DNA from: a virus | DNA: 23,762 bases | Direction: 5' to 3' (one strand) | Virus record (IMG/VR): IMGVR_UViG_3300046804_000858 | Coordinates: 1 to 23,762 of that record | In this document: positions 13,742 through 22,088 of the stretch, piece after piece | How the letters are laid out: each line of letters begins with the position of its first letter | Numbering within the stretch: position 1 is the first letter of the stretch | Translations under genes and position numbers: made by a program | Notes under the pieces: generated by a model | Databases searched by the model: none | The model's input: only the letters and a program-made list of their open reading frames with translations | What the model was told of the DNA's origin: nothing

Positions 13742-15681
13742 TGGCACAAGAAGCACAAGAGGCACAAGCTGAAGGTGACGACATGTTTTTGGGTTTTGCC
13801 AGTAGGCTTGACCCTGCAAACTTGCAGCCTGGCATCTTGCAAGCGAGCTTCAATACGCGACTTCAGCGTGGTATTGCCCAGCCCCGTAAAGGCACCAAAC
13901 GTCTTACTGACAACGACCTTATCAACCTGACAATGGTTGGCTCAGGCCTGTACGTTGACGCTGACGGTCACGACAACATCGTGATGGTTTTTACGGACAG
14001 GATGTATCTGTACAAGCCTGCTCAAGGGCAGGATGCTGAGGACTTGATCGGGCCGTACATGTTCCCTGCTGGCAGGACGATTGAAGAGGGTGGCATTTGC
14101 GACGTAGTGACGGCCCTAAACAAAGTGTACATCTTTCGCGGCAAGTACGACAAAAAGACGTTTGTTGCTACTGAATCCAACGGGAACATTGCCGATAACG
14201 CGACTGGCACGATCACGATTACGACTATCCTAGCGCACGGTTACTCGACCGGCGATGAGGTCACTATCGGGCGCACGGATGGCTCAGATACAGCAGGACA
14301 GGACGTTGCCGGCAGTTATGTTATCACGGTGACTGGCACGAATACGTTTACCTTTCAGTACACGAACAATACTGGCGTGACTTACGCTGCTCGGACTACT
14401 CAAGCAGGTTGGACAGCTCGCCGGGGATTGCCGCCGCTGATATGGCAGGACGGACTAGCAGCAGTTACGTTTGCGCAGCAGAAGTTTACCGTAGACGGCG
14501 GCACGGTGACGGGAATCACGCAGTCTGTACCCTGCGCTGACTTTGGCTTGTACTTTCAGAACCGGCTTATCCTTAAGTACGGTGACTACCAGATGCTCGT
14601 TAGTGACATCCTGAGCGAGCAATGTGACACGACGCTGAACAACTTCGTCATTAATACAGGAGGGAATGACTCAATTGTAGGGGTGCTACCATGGGTGCAA
14701 GACCAGTTCTTGGTCTTTATGACCAACAGCATCTACGTTGTTTACGTCCAGACTGACAACTTTGACATCAACTCGCCTCCCGGCGCCAACAGTAGCACAA
14801 CGGTGATTACGACCGAAATTGGCTGTTTGGCCAGACGGTCTATAGTGTCAGCGGGTCAGTTTGTGTTCTTCCTGTCTGCCAATGGCGTGCACATGCTTAC
14901 GCCCCAGCTCGACCTGAAGCTACTAGGCAACACGCTGCCACTTAGCGAGCCGATTGCAGACTTTTTTGACACTGTTAACTTCGACGCCGTTCAAAAGTCA
15001 GTAGCTTCATATTATAACAATCGCTTCTATATTGCGATGCCTACTGGTACGGCAACAAGGAACGACAGGATTCTTGTATACAATACGCTGAACCAGAATT
15101 GGGAGTCGATTGATTATTATCCTGTTGGGTTATTCTTAGATAACTTGATCTTGTCTGCGTATATTAATCAACGGAGGTTGATGATCATCACCAACTTTGT
15201 GGGATCTGGCCAGTACGGCGGCATTTTTTTATCAGAAGAACAAGTTGAGGGTGACGAGTTCAACACGTCCAACGCACTACCAGTGCTGCCGTTCAACTTG
15301 TTTCCGCAGTCGTCCCAGATTACGCCATCGACTCTGATTCCAAGCACCCAGAACTTCGTCCATATCCCTGCCTCTGTACGGACTAGGGAGTACACGTTTG
15401 GCGGTACATCTGAGAAACGGTTTAGCCGAGGTGAGTTCCAGTTTAACAACGTGCAGAACGACTTTGTGAAGATCGAGAGCAGCACGCATGACCCAGATGT
15501 CACCGAGACGGTGCTGGAATACTCGTTCAGCGGAAACACAGATGGAACGCTTCGACCACGCCTAGCGTGCAGGGGCGCGTCAGTAGACTGCACAGTTAAT
15601 TTTGTGGTTGGAAGACCAGCCTTGAAAAGTGTTGCTGTTTATGCTATAGCAGCAAATAGACCAATGATTTCTCAGGAGTAA
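13741..15681 (+). CDS. Tail nozzle-like protein (beta-propeller type)
   Basis: A 646-residue protein likely forming the tail tip through which DNA exits, as T7 gp12 and P22 gp10 do. After a short Gln/Glu/Ala-rich start come ASFNTRLQRGIAQPRKGTKR, many strand-rich blade-like segments (MVFTDRMYLYKP, FLVFMTNSIYVVYVQ, QFVFFLSANGVHMLTP, NRFYIAMPTGTATRNDRILV, NQNWESIDYYP) and a C-terminal beta domain. A compact sandwich-like insert lies at about 155-215 (GTITITTILAHGYSTGDEVT; SYVITVTGTNTFTFQYT), a module I have seen inserted in phage structural proteins. Nozzle function is inferred from repeated blades, size and podovirus context rather than a firm family match. Confidence 0.65.
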   Translation: MAQEAQEAQAEGDDMFLGFASRLDPANLQPGILQASFNTRLQRGIAQPRKGTKRLTDNDLINLTMVGSGLYVDADGHDNIVMVFTDRMYLYKPAQGQDAEDLIGPYMFPAGRTIEEGGICDVVTALNKVYIFRGKYDKKTFVATESNGNIADNATGTITITTILAHGYSTGDEVTIGRTDGSDTAGQDVAGSYVITVTGTNTFTFQYTNNTGVTYAARTTQAGWTARRGLPPLIWQDGLAAVTFAQQKFTVDGGTVTGITQSVPCADFGLYFQNRLILKYGDYQMLVSDILSEQCDTTLNNFVINTGGNDSIVGVLPWVQDQFLVFMTNSIYVVYVQTDNFDINSPPGANSSTTVITTEIGCLARRSIVSAGQFVFFLSANGVHMLTPQLDLKLLGNTLPLSEPIADFFDTVNFDAVQKSVASYYNNRFYIAMPTGTATRNDRILVYNTLNQNWESIDYYPVGLFLDNLILSAYINQRRLMIITNFVGSGQYGGIFLSEEQVEGDEFNTSNALPVLPFNLFPQSSQITPSTLIPSTQNFVHIPASVRTREYTFGGTSEKRFSRGEFQFNNVQNDFVKIESSTHDPDVTETVLEYSFSGNTDGTLRPRLACRGASVDCTVNFVVGRPALKSVAVYAIAANRPMISQE

Positions 15682-15684
15682 CTT

Positions 15685-16422
15685 ATGCCCGGCCAACAAA
15701 TCCAAAAAGGAACGACATACGTCAATTACCCTACCGTCGGCACTAATCAAGTGACTGCGGAGAATCTGAACGATCATGTCGATAACGCGATCTTGTTGCC
15801 AGGAGCTATCTCGGCACAACTTGAAGGTGCTCCTGAAGATAATGATTACGTTCTTGCTGAGCGTGGAGGATCATTGTTTAAGTACGCTTTAAGTAGCATT
15901 AAGGATTTATTTGCCGCTTACTTTTTGTTGCGTTCTGGATCGACAATGACTGGAGAGTTAACGCTTTCCAGCAGCACTCCAAGCGCAGCGGCAGTTGCGG
16001 CGAGTAAGGGGTATGTGGATGCTACTGTATCTGCAACTATTATTCCGGGTACAATTGTAATGTGGGGAGCATCTACTGTTCCGACGGGTTGGCTAGAATG
16101 TAATGGCCAGTCTACGGCTGGATCACCAAATCTTATTCCGCTTTTTGGAACTAATGTACCAGATTTGCGCGGAGAGTTTATCCGTGGTTGGAGTAATGGT
16201 AGGTCCGGCGTTGATCCGGGGCGTCAGATTCGATCTTTCCAAGGCCAAGACATCCAGCCGCACACGCATGGCTACACCCTTACAAACACAATTTCTTGGA
16301 GCCAAGAGGGCGGTTCCGCCTTAGGAACAAAACCGGTCCAAGAAGCATCCCAAACTGGCGTTGCTGGCAGCACCGAAACCCGTCCCCGCAACGTAGCCTT
16401 GATGTTCATCGTCAAAACCTAA
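15685..16422 (+). CDS. Collar-domain tail fibre protein
   Basis: A 245-residue fibre of the Phage_Collar family. The N-terminal part (about 1-85) is a likely attachment region, followed by a short shaft (about 88-112, with SAAAVAASKGYVDAT) and the collar domain from about 119: PGTIVMWGASTVPTGWLECN, LFGTNVPDLRGEFIRGW, GRQIRSFQGQDIQPHTHG and the terminal RPRNVALMFIVKT. The three-part pattern of PxGW, PDLRG and HxH is diagnostic, and H-x-H loops in such tips bind metal. It probably trimerises and contacts the host or the tail. It has one of the few good Shine-Dalgarno matches here (GGAG six bases before the ATG). Confidence 0.9.
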   Translation: MPGQQIQKGTTYVNYPTVGTNQVTAENLNDHVDNAILLPGAISAQLEGAPEDNDYVLAERGGSLFKYALSSIKDLFAAYFLLRSGSTMTGELTLSSSTPSAAAVAASKGYVDATVSATIIPGTIVMWGASTVPTGWLECNGQSTAGSPNLIPLFGTNVPDLRGEFIRGWSNGRSGVDPGRQIRSFQGQDIQPHTHGYTLTNTISWSQEGGSALGTKPVQEASQTGVAGSTETRPRNVALMFIVKT

Positions 16423-16820
16423 TGACCGTACAGGACTGGGAACAACTTGTAGACGCTTTATATGAACAATGCCGAAACCACATCAAACTTCTTGGACAAG
16501 TGTCTAGGGATGACGTTGATGGTTACCTTAGCTTTTATGGCGTTCACGACAGCATCTATATTGCAAAGCGAGATGGAGTTATCACAGGCATATCTACTGT
16601 TCATCCCGGTGTTAGTGACTTCAACTGGAAGTGGCGCAAGCCTAACGGGATTTGGACAATTCATCTTGCGTGGGCAAGCGAACCTAAAGCGGTTGGTGAA
16701 ATGTTTAACCAGTTTTTTCAACGCAAGGCACCTATCAATCAAGTTTGGGCATGGAGACATGATCATGCCACACAAGTCACTCCTCAAAAGCTAGAAAGAC
16801 TTTTATATGGGCGGAAGTAA
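16422..16820 (+). CDS. Possible GNAT-like protein in ejection cluster
   Basis: A 132-residue protein starting at the ATG overlapping the collar stop (TAATG); a longer reading from 16296 would run 127 bases into the collar gene and is unlikely. Features are DDVDGYLSFYGVHDSIYIAK, a beta hairpin (DGVITGISTVHPG), WTIHLAWA and an alternating Trp/Phe stretch to VWAWRHDHATQVTP. The order helices, strands, central strand, helix, strand loosely recalls an acetyltransferase-like fold, and T7 gp13, from the same genome region, is GNAT-like. I do not see a clear acetyl-CoA loop (Q/RxxGxG/A), so enzymatic activity is doubtful. Its stop lies 14 bases inside the next gene. Confidence 0.5.
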   Translation: MTVQDWEQLVDALYEQCRNHIKLLGQVSRDDVDGYLSFYGVHDSIYIAKRDGVITGISTVHPGVSDFNWKWRKPNGIWTIHLAWASEPKAVGEMFNQFFQRKAPINQVWAWRHDHATQVTPQKLERLLYGRK

Positions 16821-17880
16821 AACTCAAGTTGTACAAGCACCAGCGGCTCCAGATTATAAGGAGTCCATGCGGTCTATTTTGCAAGCGCAGATTGACTTGG
16901 CTCCGCAGGTGTACGCCAGCGAAAGGGAGTTTCAACCTCAATATCAAGCTCTACAGGATCAAATTGCCAAACAGGCGGCTACTAGCCAGATCAACCTGTA
17001 CAGGGAGCTTCAGCCGCAATACTCGCAGCTAGAAGAGGATTACATGAAGTCTCAGCAGGCAGCGCAGTTGCGCGGCTTACAGCAGCGTGCTCCGGGTTAT
17101 GTGCAGGCCTTTCAAGAGGCTCAAGGTGTTGGCGGCATCAACCGCGCTTTACAACAGTATACTCAACAGAAGCTTGGCGGATTACAGGCTGACGGGACAA
17201 TGATCTCGCCCCAAGAACAACGCGCAATCGAGCAGCAGACACGCGCAGGCTACGCAACTCGCGGAACGGCGCTCGGCGCACAGTCCAATCTTGCGGAGGT
17301 GCTTAACCGCTACAACGCACGGCAGGCCCGGGAACAGCAGCTTGTGGCCCTTGGCACAGGCTTGGGTGGTTACTTCCAGCAGCAGTCTGCTCCTGCGTTG
17401 ACCTCCTTCTACCAGCAGCCTATGTACGCTGGCAGCTTTGGCGGTCAGGCTGCACAGAACGCGATGATGGCACAGCAGCAGGCTGGCCCGCAATACTTCA
17501 ACCCAGAATCACAAACTGGCATGGGATCGATCTACGGAGCGTATAATGCGCAGATGCAGTTGGCCGCTGGTCAAGCTCAAGCTAATGCAGCTAGAAGTGC
17601 TGGCAGAAGCTCAATGTTTGGGTCAATTGCTGGCGGGTTGCTTGGTGCTGCCGGAACACTTGGAGGAGCAGGCATCCTTAAGTGCTGGGTAGCTCGTGAA
17701 GTATATGGCCGCATGAACCCAGACTGGATAACCTTCCGCGAGTGGATGGTGAACGAAGCGCCTGCATGGCTTAGGAACATCTACATCAAGTACGGCCAGC
17801 AATTTGCTGATTTCATTAAGGATAAGCCTCGCGTAAAGTGGTTTATCAAGCTGTGGATGGACTCGAAGATTAAACGGTAA
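16807..17880 (+). CDS. Internal virion / ejection protein with CWVA-type C-terminal module
   Basis: A 357-residue protein. The first 250 residues are Gln/Ala-rich and helical (QAQIDLAPQVYASEREFQPQ, then RELQPQYSQLEEDYMKSQQA), followed by a Gly/Ala-rich hydrophobic segment (about 270-289, MFGSIAGGLLGAAGTLGGAG) able to insert in a membrane, and a distinct basic-aromatic C-terminal module (about 291-357) with CWVAREVYG, TFREWMVNEAPAW and KWFIKLWMD. From memory this module recurs at the end of various phage structural proteins, but I cannot name a function. Ejection-protein status is inferred from composition and neighbours. It overlaps the previous gene by 14 bases. Confidence 0.6.
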   Translation: MGGSKTQVVQAPAAPDYKESMRSILQAQIDLAPQVYASEREFQPQYQALQDQIAKQAATSQINLYRELQPQYSQLEEDYMKSQQAAQLRGLQQRAPGYVQAFQEAQGVGGINRALQQYTQQKLGGLQADGTMISPQEQRAIEQQTRAGYATRGTALGAQSNLAEVLNRYNARQAREQQLVALGTGLGGYFQQQSAPALTSFYQQPMYAGSFGGQAAQNAMMAQQQAGPQYFNPESQTGMGSIYGAYNAQMQLAAGQAQANAARSAGRSSMFGSIAGGLLGAAGTLGGAGILKCWVAREVYGRMNPDWITFREWMVNEAPAWLRNIYIKYGQQFADFIKDKPRVKWFIKLWMDSKIKR

Positions 17881-17885
17881 TTCTT

Positions 17886-18524
17886 ATGGCAAAACCTCGT
17901 GAACTTTATAGTGGAGCCGCACCACAGGCGATGAGCCTGATGGGCCAGGGCATTGCTGACGCTTACGCTAACGTGGGCCGGATCGAAGGGCAGGGCATGG
18001 CTGCACTAGGGCAAGGCATTGCACAAGGGATTACCGCAGCAGCAGGCGCAGTAGCTGACTACAAGAAGATGTCGTCGCAGGTGAAGGCATCCGAGAACTT
18101 CTATAACACAATGAAAGAAGGCGGCTATCTTCCTCCAGAGATGACAAAGGGCATCGACACGGTGGTAGGCGGTGAAGTGTACAAAAACATGGGCACTGCA
18201 GAGAAGGCTCAGTTTTGGGGTGACGTCAAAGGTTATACTGGCAATGCTCTTGGGCAGTACTACAAGATGCAGCAGATTAAGGCGGAAGCAGGTGCAGCAA
18301 AAGACAGAATAATAACCGGCGCATTTGCAAATAGGGCGGCAGAACTGGCTGGAACGCCAACGCCTCCAGTGCCAGCAATGGTTGTGCCTGTTGAGACTGG
18401 CGCTGGCATTATATCCACAACGCCGCCTGTTGTGCCAGTGCAGCCAAGCCCCGTGCAACCAAGCACAAAGCCAATAAGCCCTTGGCTTCAGTATAAGCCA
18501 AAACAAAAACTTGGTGGCGGTTAA
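17886..18524 (+). CDS. Internal virion protein, Gly/Ala-rich (putative)
   Basis: A 212-residue protein with a glycine-zipper-like, Ala-rich helix (AYANVGRIEGQGMAALGQGI to AVADYKKM, about 27-62), a helical middle (WGDVKGYTGNALGQYYKMQQ, about 111-130) and a Pro/Val-rich, probably disordered tail (TPTPPVPAMVVPVETGAGI, then repeated PVQPS). Such hydrophobic glycine repeats fit proteins that oligomerise or insert in membranes during genome delivery. It lies between two other large helical genes and has a spacer of TTCTT before its ATG. No catalytic motif is seen; the role is inferred from position and composition. Confidence 0.55.
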   Translation: MAKPRELYSGAAPQAMSLMGQGIADAYANVGRIEGQGMAALGQGIAQGITAAAGAVADYKKMSSQVKASENFYNTMKEGGYLPPEMTKGIDTVVGGEVYKNMGTAEKAQFWGDVKGYTGNALGQYYKMQQIKAEAGAAKDRIITGAFANRAAELAGTPTPPVPAMVVPVETGAGIISTTPPVVPVQPSPVQPSTKPISPWLQYKPKQKLGGG

Positions 18525-18533
18525 TAATTTGTT

Positions 18534-19481
18534 ATGCCTAATTTATCTTACTCAAGTGTTCCAAGTGGCATCATGGAAATGTTGTCCGCTGAACGCGCTC
18601 GCATCGAACAGGCAAATCAGGCCGCTGCTCAAGCACGAGCGCAGCAGGCTGCTCGTATTTCTCAGTTGAGCCAACAGGCCGTTCAGCCGCCGCAAATGCA
18701 GCAGCCACAAGTACAGATTCAAACAGATCCGGCGATGATGGAGTTTGGCGAGTACAAGTATAACGCTGAACTTGCTCCAAGACTTCAAGATTATACCAAT
18801 CGATATAATCGGCTTAATCAAATTCTTCAAGCTGATGAAAAGCAGGCAACATTTGTAAAGAATAACTTGGATTTACTTAACAAGCAGTTCTCAAGTAGCA
18901 TTGAACCGTTTGAAAAGACTGAGCAGTACAAACTTGCTGCTGAAGCTGCAAAAAGTGCTGAAGTAACAAAAGAAAGTGCTTTTATTGACTTGCTTGGTAA
19001 AACAATTAAATCCGTAGAGTCTAGTCCTCAAGAGTATCAAGCAAATGCAGCAAAGACGTTTTTAACTAGTTTAGTTAACTCGGCTAAAGGAACAGCAGAC
19101 GCCGAACAGGCAAACGAGTTTATTCGACGCGCTCCTGAGCTAGAAACATATTTTCAATACGCTCAAGATGTAAATAAAAGCGTTTTTGATCCTAAAACAA
19201 TTGCTTCTTACTTGGACTCTAATCCTGGAAAAAAGCTTGTTAAACTTTTTTCTGATCCAGCAAAGCCTGCGGAATATCTTGAAAAGGTTAAAAACATTCA
19301 CGACGACAAGGCCAGCACATGGAATGAAAATGTGTACAACCGTATTGTCAGGCCAACAAGCCCAGAAACTGCCGAGAAGTTTGGAGTTGTTCCTAAGTCA
19401 ACATTTAAGGACATAGAACAGCAGGCACAAGTTCAACGGCCAAGCGGCCCACCGCCCGGAACTGTACGGAGGATTCGATAA
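18534..19481 (+). CDS. Internal virion protein, coiled-coil rich (putative)
   Basis: A 315-residue, nearly all-helical protein. The N-terminus is Gln/Ala-rich (RARIEQANQAAAQARAQQAA), followed by a Gln/Pro segment (about 45-66) and long coiled-coil-like helices (RLQDYTNRYNRLNQIL; FVKNNLDLLNKQF), then a Pro/Arg-rich end. Codon use is more AT-rich than in neighbouring genes. No enzyme motif is seen. It sits inside the ejection-protein group, and its stop overlaps the start of the next as TAATG, so coordinate translation is likely. Ejection or internal-core function is inferred. Confidence 0.55.
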   Translation: MPNLSYSSVPSGIMEMLSAERARIEQANQAAAQARAQQAARISQLSQQAVQPPQMQQPQVQIQTDPAMMEFGEYKYNAELAPRLQDYTNRYNRLNQILQADEKQATFVKNNLDLLNKQFSSSIEPFEKTEQYKLAAEAAKSAEVTKESAFIDLLGKTIKSVESSPQEYQANAAKTFLTSLVNSAKGTADAEQANEFIRRAPELETYFQYAQDVNKSVFDPKTIASYLDSNPGKKLVKLFSDPAKPAEYLEKVKNIHDDKASTWNENVYNRIVRPTSPETAEKFGVVPKSTFKDIEQQAQVQRPSGPPPGTVRRIR

Positions 19482-21940
19482 TGCCCACATTTGAAGTAGA
19501 CATTGCTGGTGCAACTTACGAGGTTGATGCTCCAGATGCAAATACGGCCTATCAGTGGGCGTCGTCTGAGCATGAGGCGCAGGCTAGCCAGCAGCCTGTG
19601 GAAGATGCTGGGCTGTTAGCTCGCATCTCCGAGTCAATTACTGGCAAGGCAAGGAGCACTCCAGAGATTGAGGCTTTGCCAGACTGGCGTGGAAACATGC
19701 CTGAGTTTTCGTTGTCTCAAGGCATTCCGGCTCTTAAGACTTCACTTGGCACTATGTTTGCCGATGCTGATGAGACCGCCAAGATCATCAAGTCAAACTT
19801 TCCGAGAGTCCAAGTAAGGCAAGACTCTAAAGGAAACTACATCTTTAAGTCTGACATTGATGACAATGAATATGCTTTAAAGCCTGGGTTTAGGGGAAGT
19901 GATATTCCAAGAGCATTGGCAGGGCTCAGGGTGTTTAGCCCTGCTGGTGCAGTTCAAGGCATTCTTGGCGCAGCAGGCGCAGCGGGTCTAACTCAAGCTG
20001 GCATCGAAGCAACTCAGGCTGCTACAGGTGGCGAGTTTAACGTAGGGGAAATCCCTACGGCAGCAGCTTTTGGAGGGGCAACTCAGGCTGCATTCAAGAT
20101 ACTTGGAGCTGCAATCCCGGGTGCAAAGCGGCTACTTCAAGGCAAGTCGTTTATCCCCGAGGACATTGCTGCATCTGTTCCAGAGGTTGCGCCAGAGGTT
20201 GCAGCTAAAGACCTGCGATCAATCATAGACAAAGCCACTGGCAGCGGACTAGGCGCAACAAAGGCGCAGACTGAGCTTGCACAGCTTGCTAGGGTAAACC
20301 CAGAAGCACTTGCAGTAGCACAAGAGTTGGGCATTGAGGTTCCTATTGATGTACTTAGCGATAACCCGCAGATGCGAGCCATTGTGGGTACATCTCGCGG
20401 GATCTCTGGTTCTGAAGCGGAAGCAGCATGGAAGACGCAGCAAGCGCAGTTTGTACAGCAAGCTGACGATTTAATGGAGCGCATCGGCGCAAATAACAGC
20501 CTATCCGAGGTGTCTGATGACGTTAAGGCTGCGCTAAAGAAGACAAGAGACAAGCTTGATGAGATTACTGGCGAGTCTTACGAAAGGATTAACAGCTTCA
20601 TTCCAAAGAACACCGTTATCTCTGGAGAAGGCAAGCCAGGATTGCCCAATGTAAAAAAGCTACTCGATGAGACTGTTAAGGAGGTTGGCGGCGTTGAAGC
20701 TCTAACATCTCAAGAAAAAAGCCTCTACAACATGGTGAATAATGAAACCATGACGTATGGCAGATTTGTGCGTGAGAAGGGCGACATACGAGGCGCTTTG
20801 AGTGGCAAGCAGAACGCTTATGGTAGTCTAGACTCAAAGATACTAAGTGATCTTTATAACGCCTTGACCCAAGATCAGCTTAATGCAGTTGAGCAGCTTG
20901 CCGGAACTGCTGCTAAGGATGACTTGCTTGCAGCAAATGCGCTTTACGCCAAGCAGAAAAACCTTGAGCGCACTATCGTTGATGCTTTCGGTAAGGACAC
21001 GGAAGGCAGCATTGCTGGACTAATTCGTCAGTCTATCACAAAGACCGGCAAGGGTAGTTCTGAGGGTTTAACAAAGCTGCTGAATGTTGTTCCGCAAGAC
21101 TTGCAGAAGAACACGTTGCTTACGGCAATATCTGACTTGTCCACCGAGACTCGCGCTGAGTTTAGCGGACAGTTTAGCTTTGCAAAGTTCAGAGCATTGT
21201 ACGACGGGATACAAAAAGAACGTCCTTTGATGTCCAAGATCGAAAGCATTATTGAGCCCGAGGCCGCAAAGACCCTTAAAGGGCTTTACGAGATCTCCAA
21301 GCGAGTTACGGAAGCTCGTGCTCTTGTAAGCTCTACTGGCAAAGCTAATCAAGCGTTGATCCAAGAGTTGAGAGCGCAAACACTCGTTGATCGCATTTTG
21401 AATCCAGCAACCGGCGCTGCTATTGGAGCATCCATTGGTGGCGCCCCCGGTGCATGGGCTGGATCTAAGTTGTTCTCCGCAATTGGAGGATCTAAAGACC
21501 GTATTGCTGCAACTGGAAAGCTCTTTATGAGCCCAGAGTTTCAAAAGCTGGCATCTGATGCGGCATCAAAGTCAACAGTTCCGAACTCCAGCATTTCAGG
21601 TGTAGCAAAATCAAGTGCGTTCAGAAAGTACGCTGCGCTCATGAAGTTGCCATATGAGCCGATGAAGGCAGAGCGTTGGATTAAAGCAGCACTCATGTCG
21701 CCATACGATATGGCGCAACCTCAGTCTGCATTTGAGCCAAGCAGAGTTGTTGCTGAAGTATTGCCGAATGCGTCAATCAAGTCTGATCCAGCTACGAAGT
21801 TTAAGATTCTTCAAAAGACTGGCGGCAAATTTAGGCTGCTTGCACCAGACGGAACGATTAGCGTATTCAACACGGAAGGCGAAGCAATTAAAGCAGCAAA
21901 CAAGCAACTTAAGAAATTCAACGCAGCACCTGTAAAATAA
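19481..21940 (+). CDS. Large internal virion / ejection protein
   Basis: An 819-residue protein, the largest outside the fibre. It opens with a compact beta module (MPTFEVDIAGATYEVDAPDA), an N-terminal pattern I have seen on other phage virion proteins. Hydrophobic Gly/Ala stretches lie at about 150-185 (AGAVQGILGAAGAAGLTQAG) and about 639-670 (ATGAAIGASIGGAPGAWAGS), separated by long charged helices. These resemble the membrane-interacting proteins of T7-type ejection complexes that help DNA cross the cell envelope. I found no lytic-transglycosylase or peptidase motif, so any cell-wall cutting activity is not supported. Its start overlaps the preceding stop (TAATG). Confidence 0.6.
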   Translation: MPTFEVDIAGATYEVDAPDANTAYQWASSEHEAQASQQPVEDAGLLARISESITGKARSTPEIEALPDWRGNMPEFSLSQGIPALKTSLGTMFADADETAKIIKSNFPRVQVRQDSKGNYIFKSDIDDNEYALKPGFRGSDIPRALAGLRVFSPAGAVQGILGAAGAAGLTQAGIEATQAATGGEFNVGEIPTAAAFGGATQAAFKILGAAIPGAKRLLQGKSFIPEDIAASVPEVAPEVAAKDLRSIIDKATGSGLGATKAQTELAQLARVNPEALAVAQELGIEVPIDVLSDNPQMRAIVGTSRGISGSEAEAAWKTQQAQFVQQADDLMERIGANNSLSEVSDDVKAALKKTRDKLDEITGESYERINSFIPKNTVISGEGKPGLPNVKKLLDETVKEVGGVEALTSQEKSLYNMVNNETMTYGRFVREKGDIRGALSGKQNAYGSLDSKILSDLYNALTQDQLNAVEQLAGTAAKDDLLAANALYAKQKNLERTIVDAFGKDTEGSIAGLIRQSITKTGKGSSEGLTKLLNVVPQDLQKNTLLTAISDLSTETRAEFSGQFSFAKFRALYDGIQKERPLMSKIESIIEPEAAKTLKGLYEISKRVTEARALVSSTGKANQALIQELRAQTLVDRILNPATGAAIGASIGGAPGAWAGSKLFSAIGGSKDRIAATGKLFMSPEFQKLASDAASKSTVPNSSISGVAKSSAFRKYAALMKLPYEPMKAERWIKAALMSPYDMAQPQSAFEPSRVVAEVLPNASIKSDPATKFKILQKTGGKFRLLAPDGTISVFNTEGEAIKAANKQLKKFNAAPVK

Positions 21941-21944
21941 CACT

Positions 21945-22085
21945 ATGCCACTAAAGAAATCCGCATCTGAAAAGGCGTTCGTACAGAACATCAAGACCGA
22001 AATCAAGCATGGCAAGCCGCCCAAGCAGGCTGTCGCTATCGCTTACTCCGTGCAGAAGGCAGCCGCTACTAAGCGCAAGAAATAG
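21945..22085 (+). CDS. Small basic KQAVAIAY-type phage protein
   Basis: A 46-residue Lys-rich protein. Key stretches are SEKAFVQNIKTEIKHGKPPK and KQAVAIAYSVQKAA. This KQA.AIA pattern is one I have seen in many very short phage proteins of unknown function, so it is more than a chance ORF. It is likely a single amphipathic helix flanked by basic ends, which could bind nucleic acid. ATG lies four bases after the large ejection gene's stop; the stop is three bases before the metallophosphoesterase ATG. Confidence 0.7.
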   Translation: MPLKKSASEKAFVQNIKTEIKHGKPPKQAVAIAYSVQKAAATKRKK

Positions 22086-22088
22086 CCT

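Noticed and set aside
16296-16421. 42-residue N-terminal extension of the 132-residue protein
   Set aside because: The extension lies wholly inside the collar-fibre gene in another frame and has a basic shadow-like composition; the TAATG start at 16422 fits local style.
19481-21940. Lytic transglycosylase or peptidase domain in the large ejection protein
   Set aside because: I looked for an E-S/A-x-x-x motif with downstream GxMQ/GLMQ and for M23 or NlpC patterns and found none.
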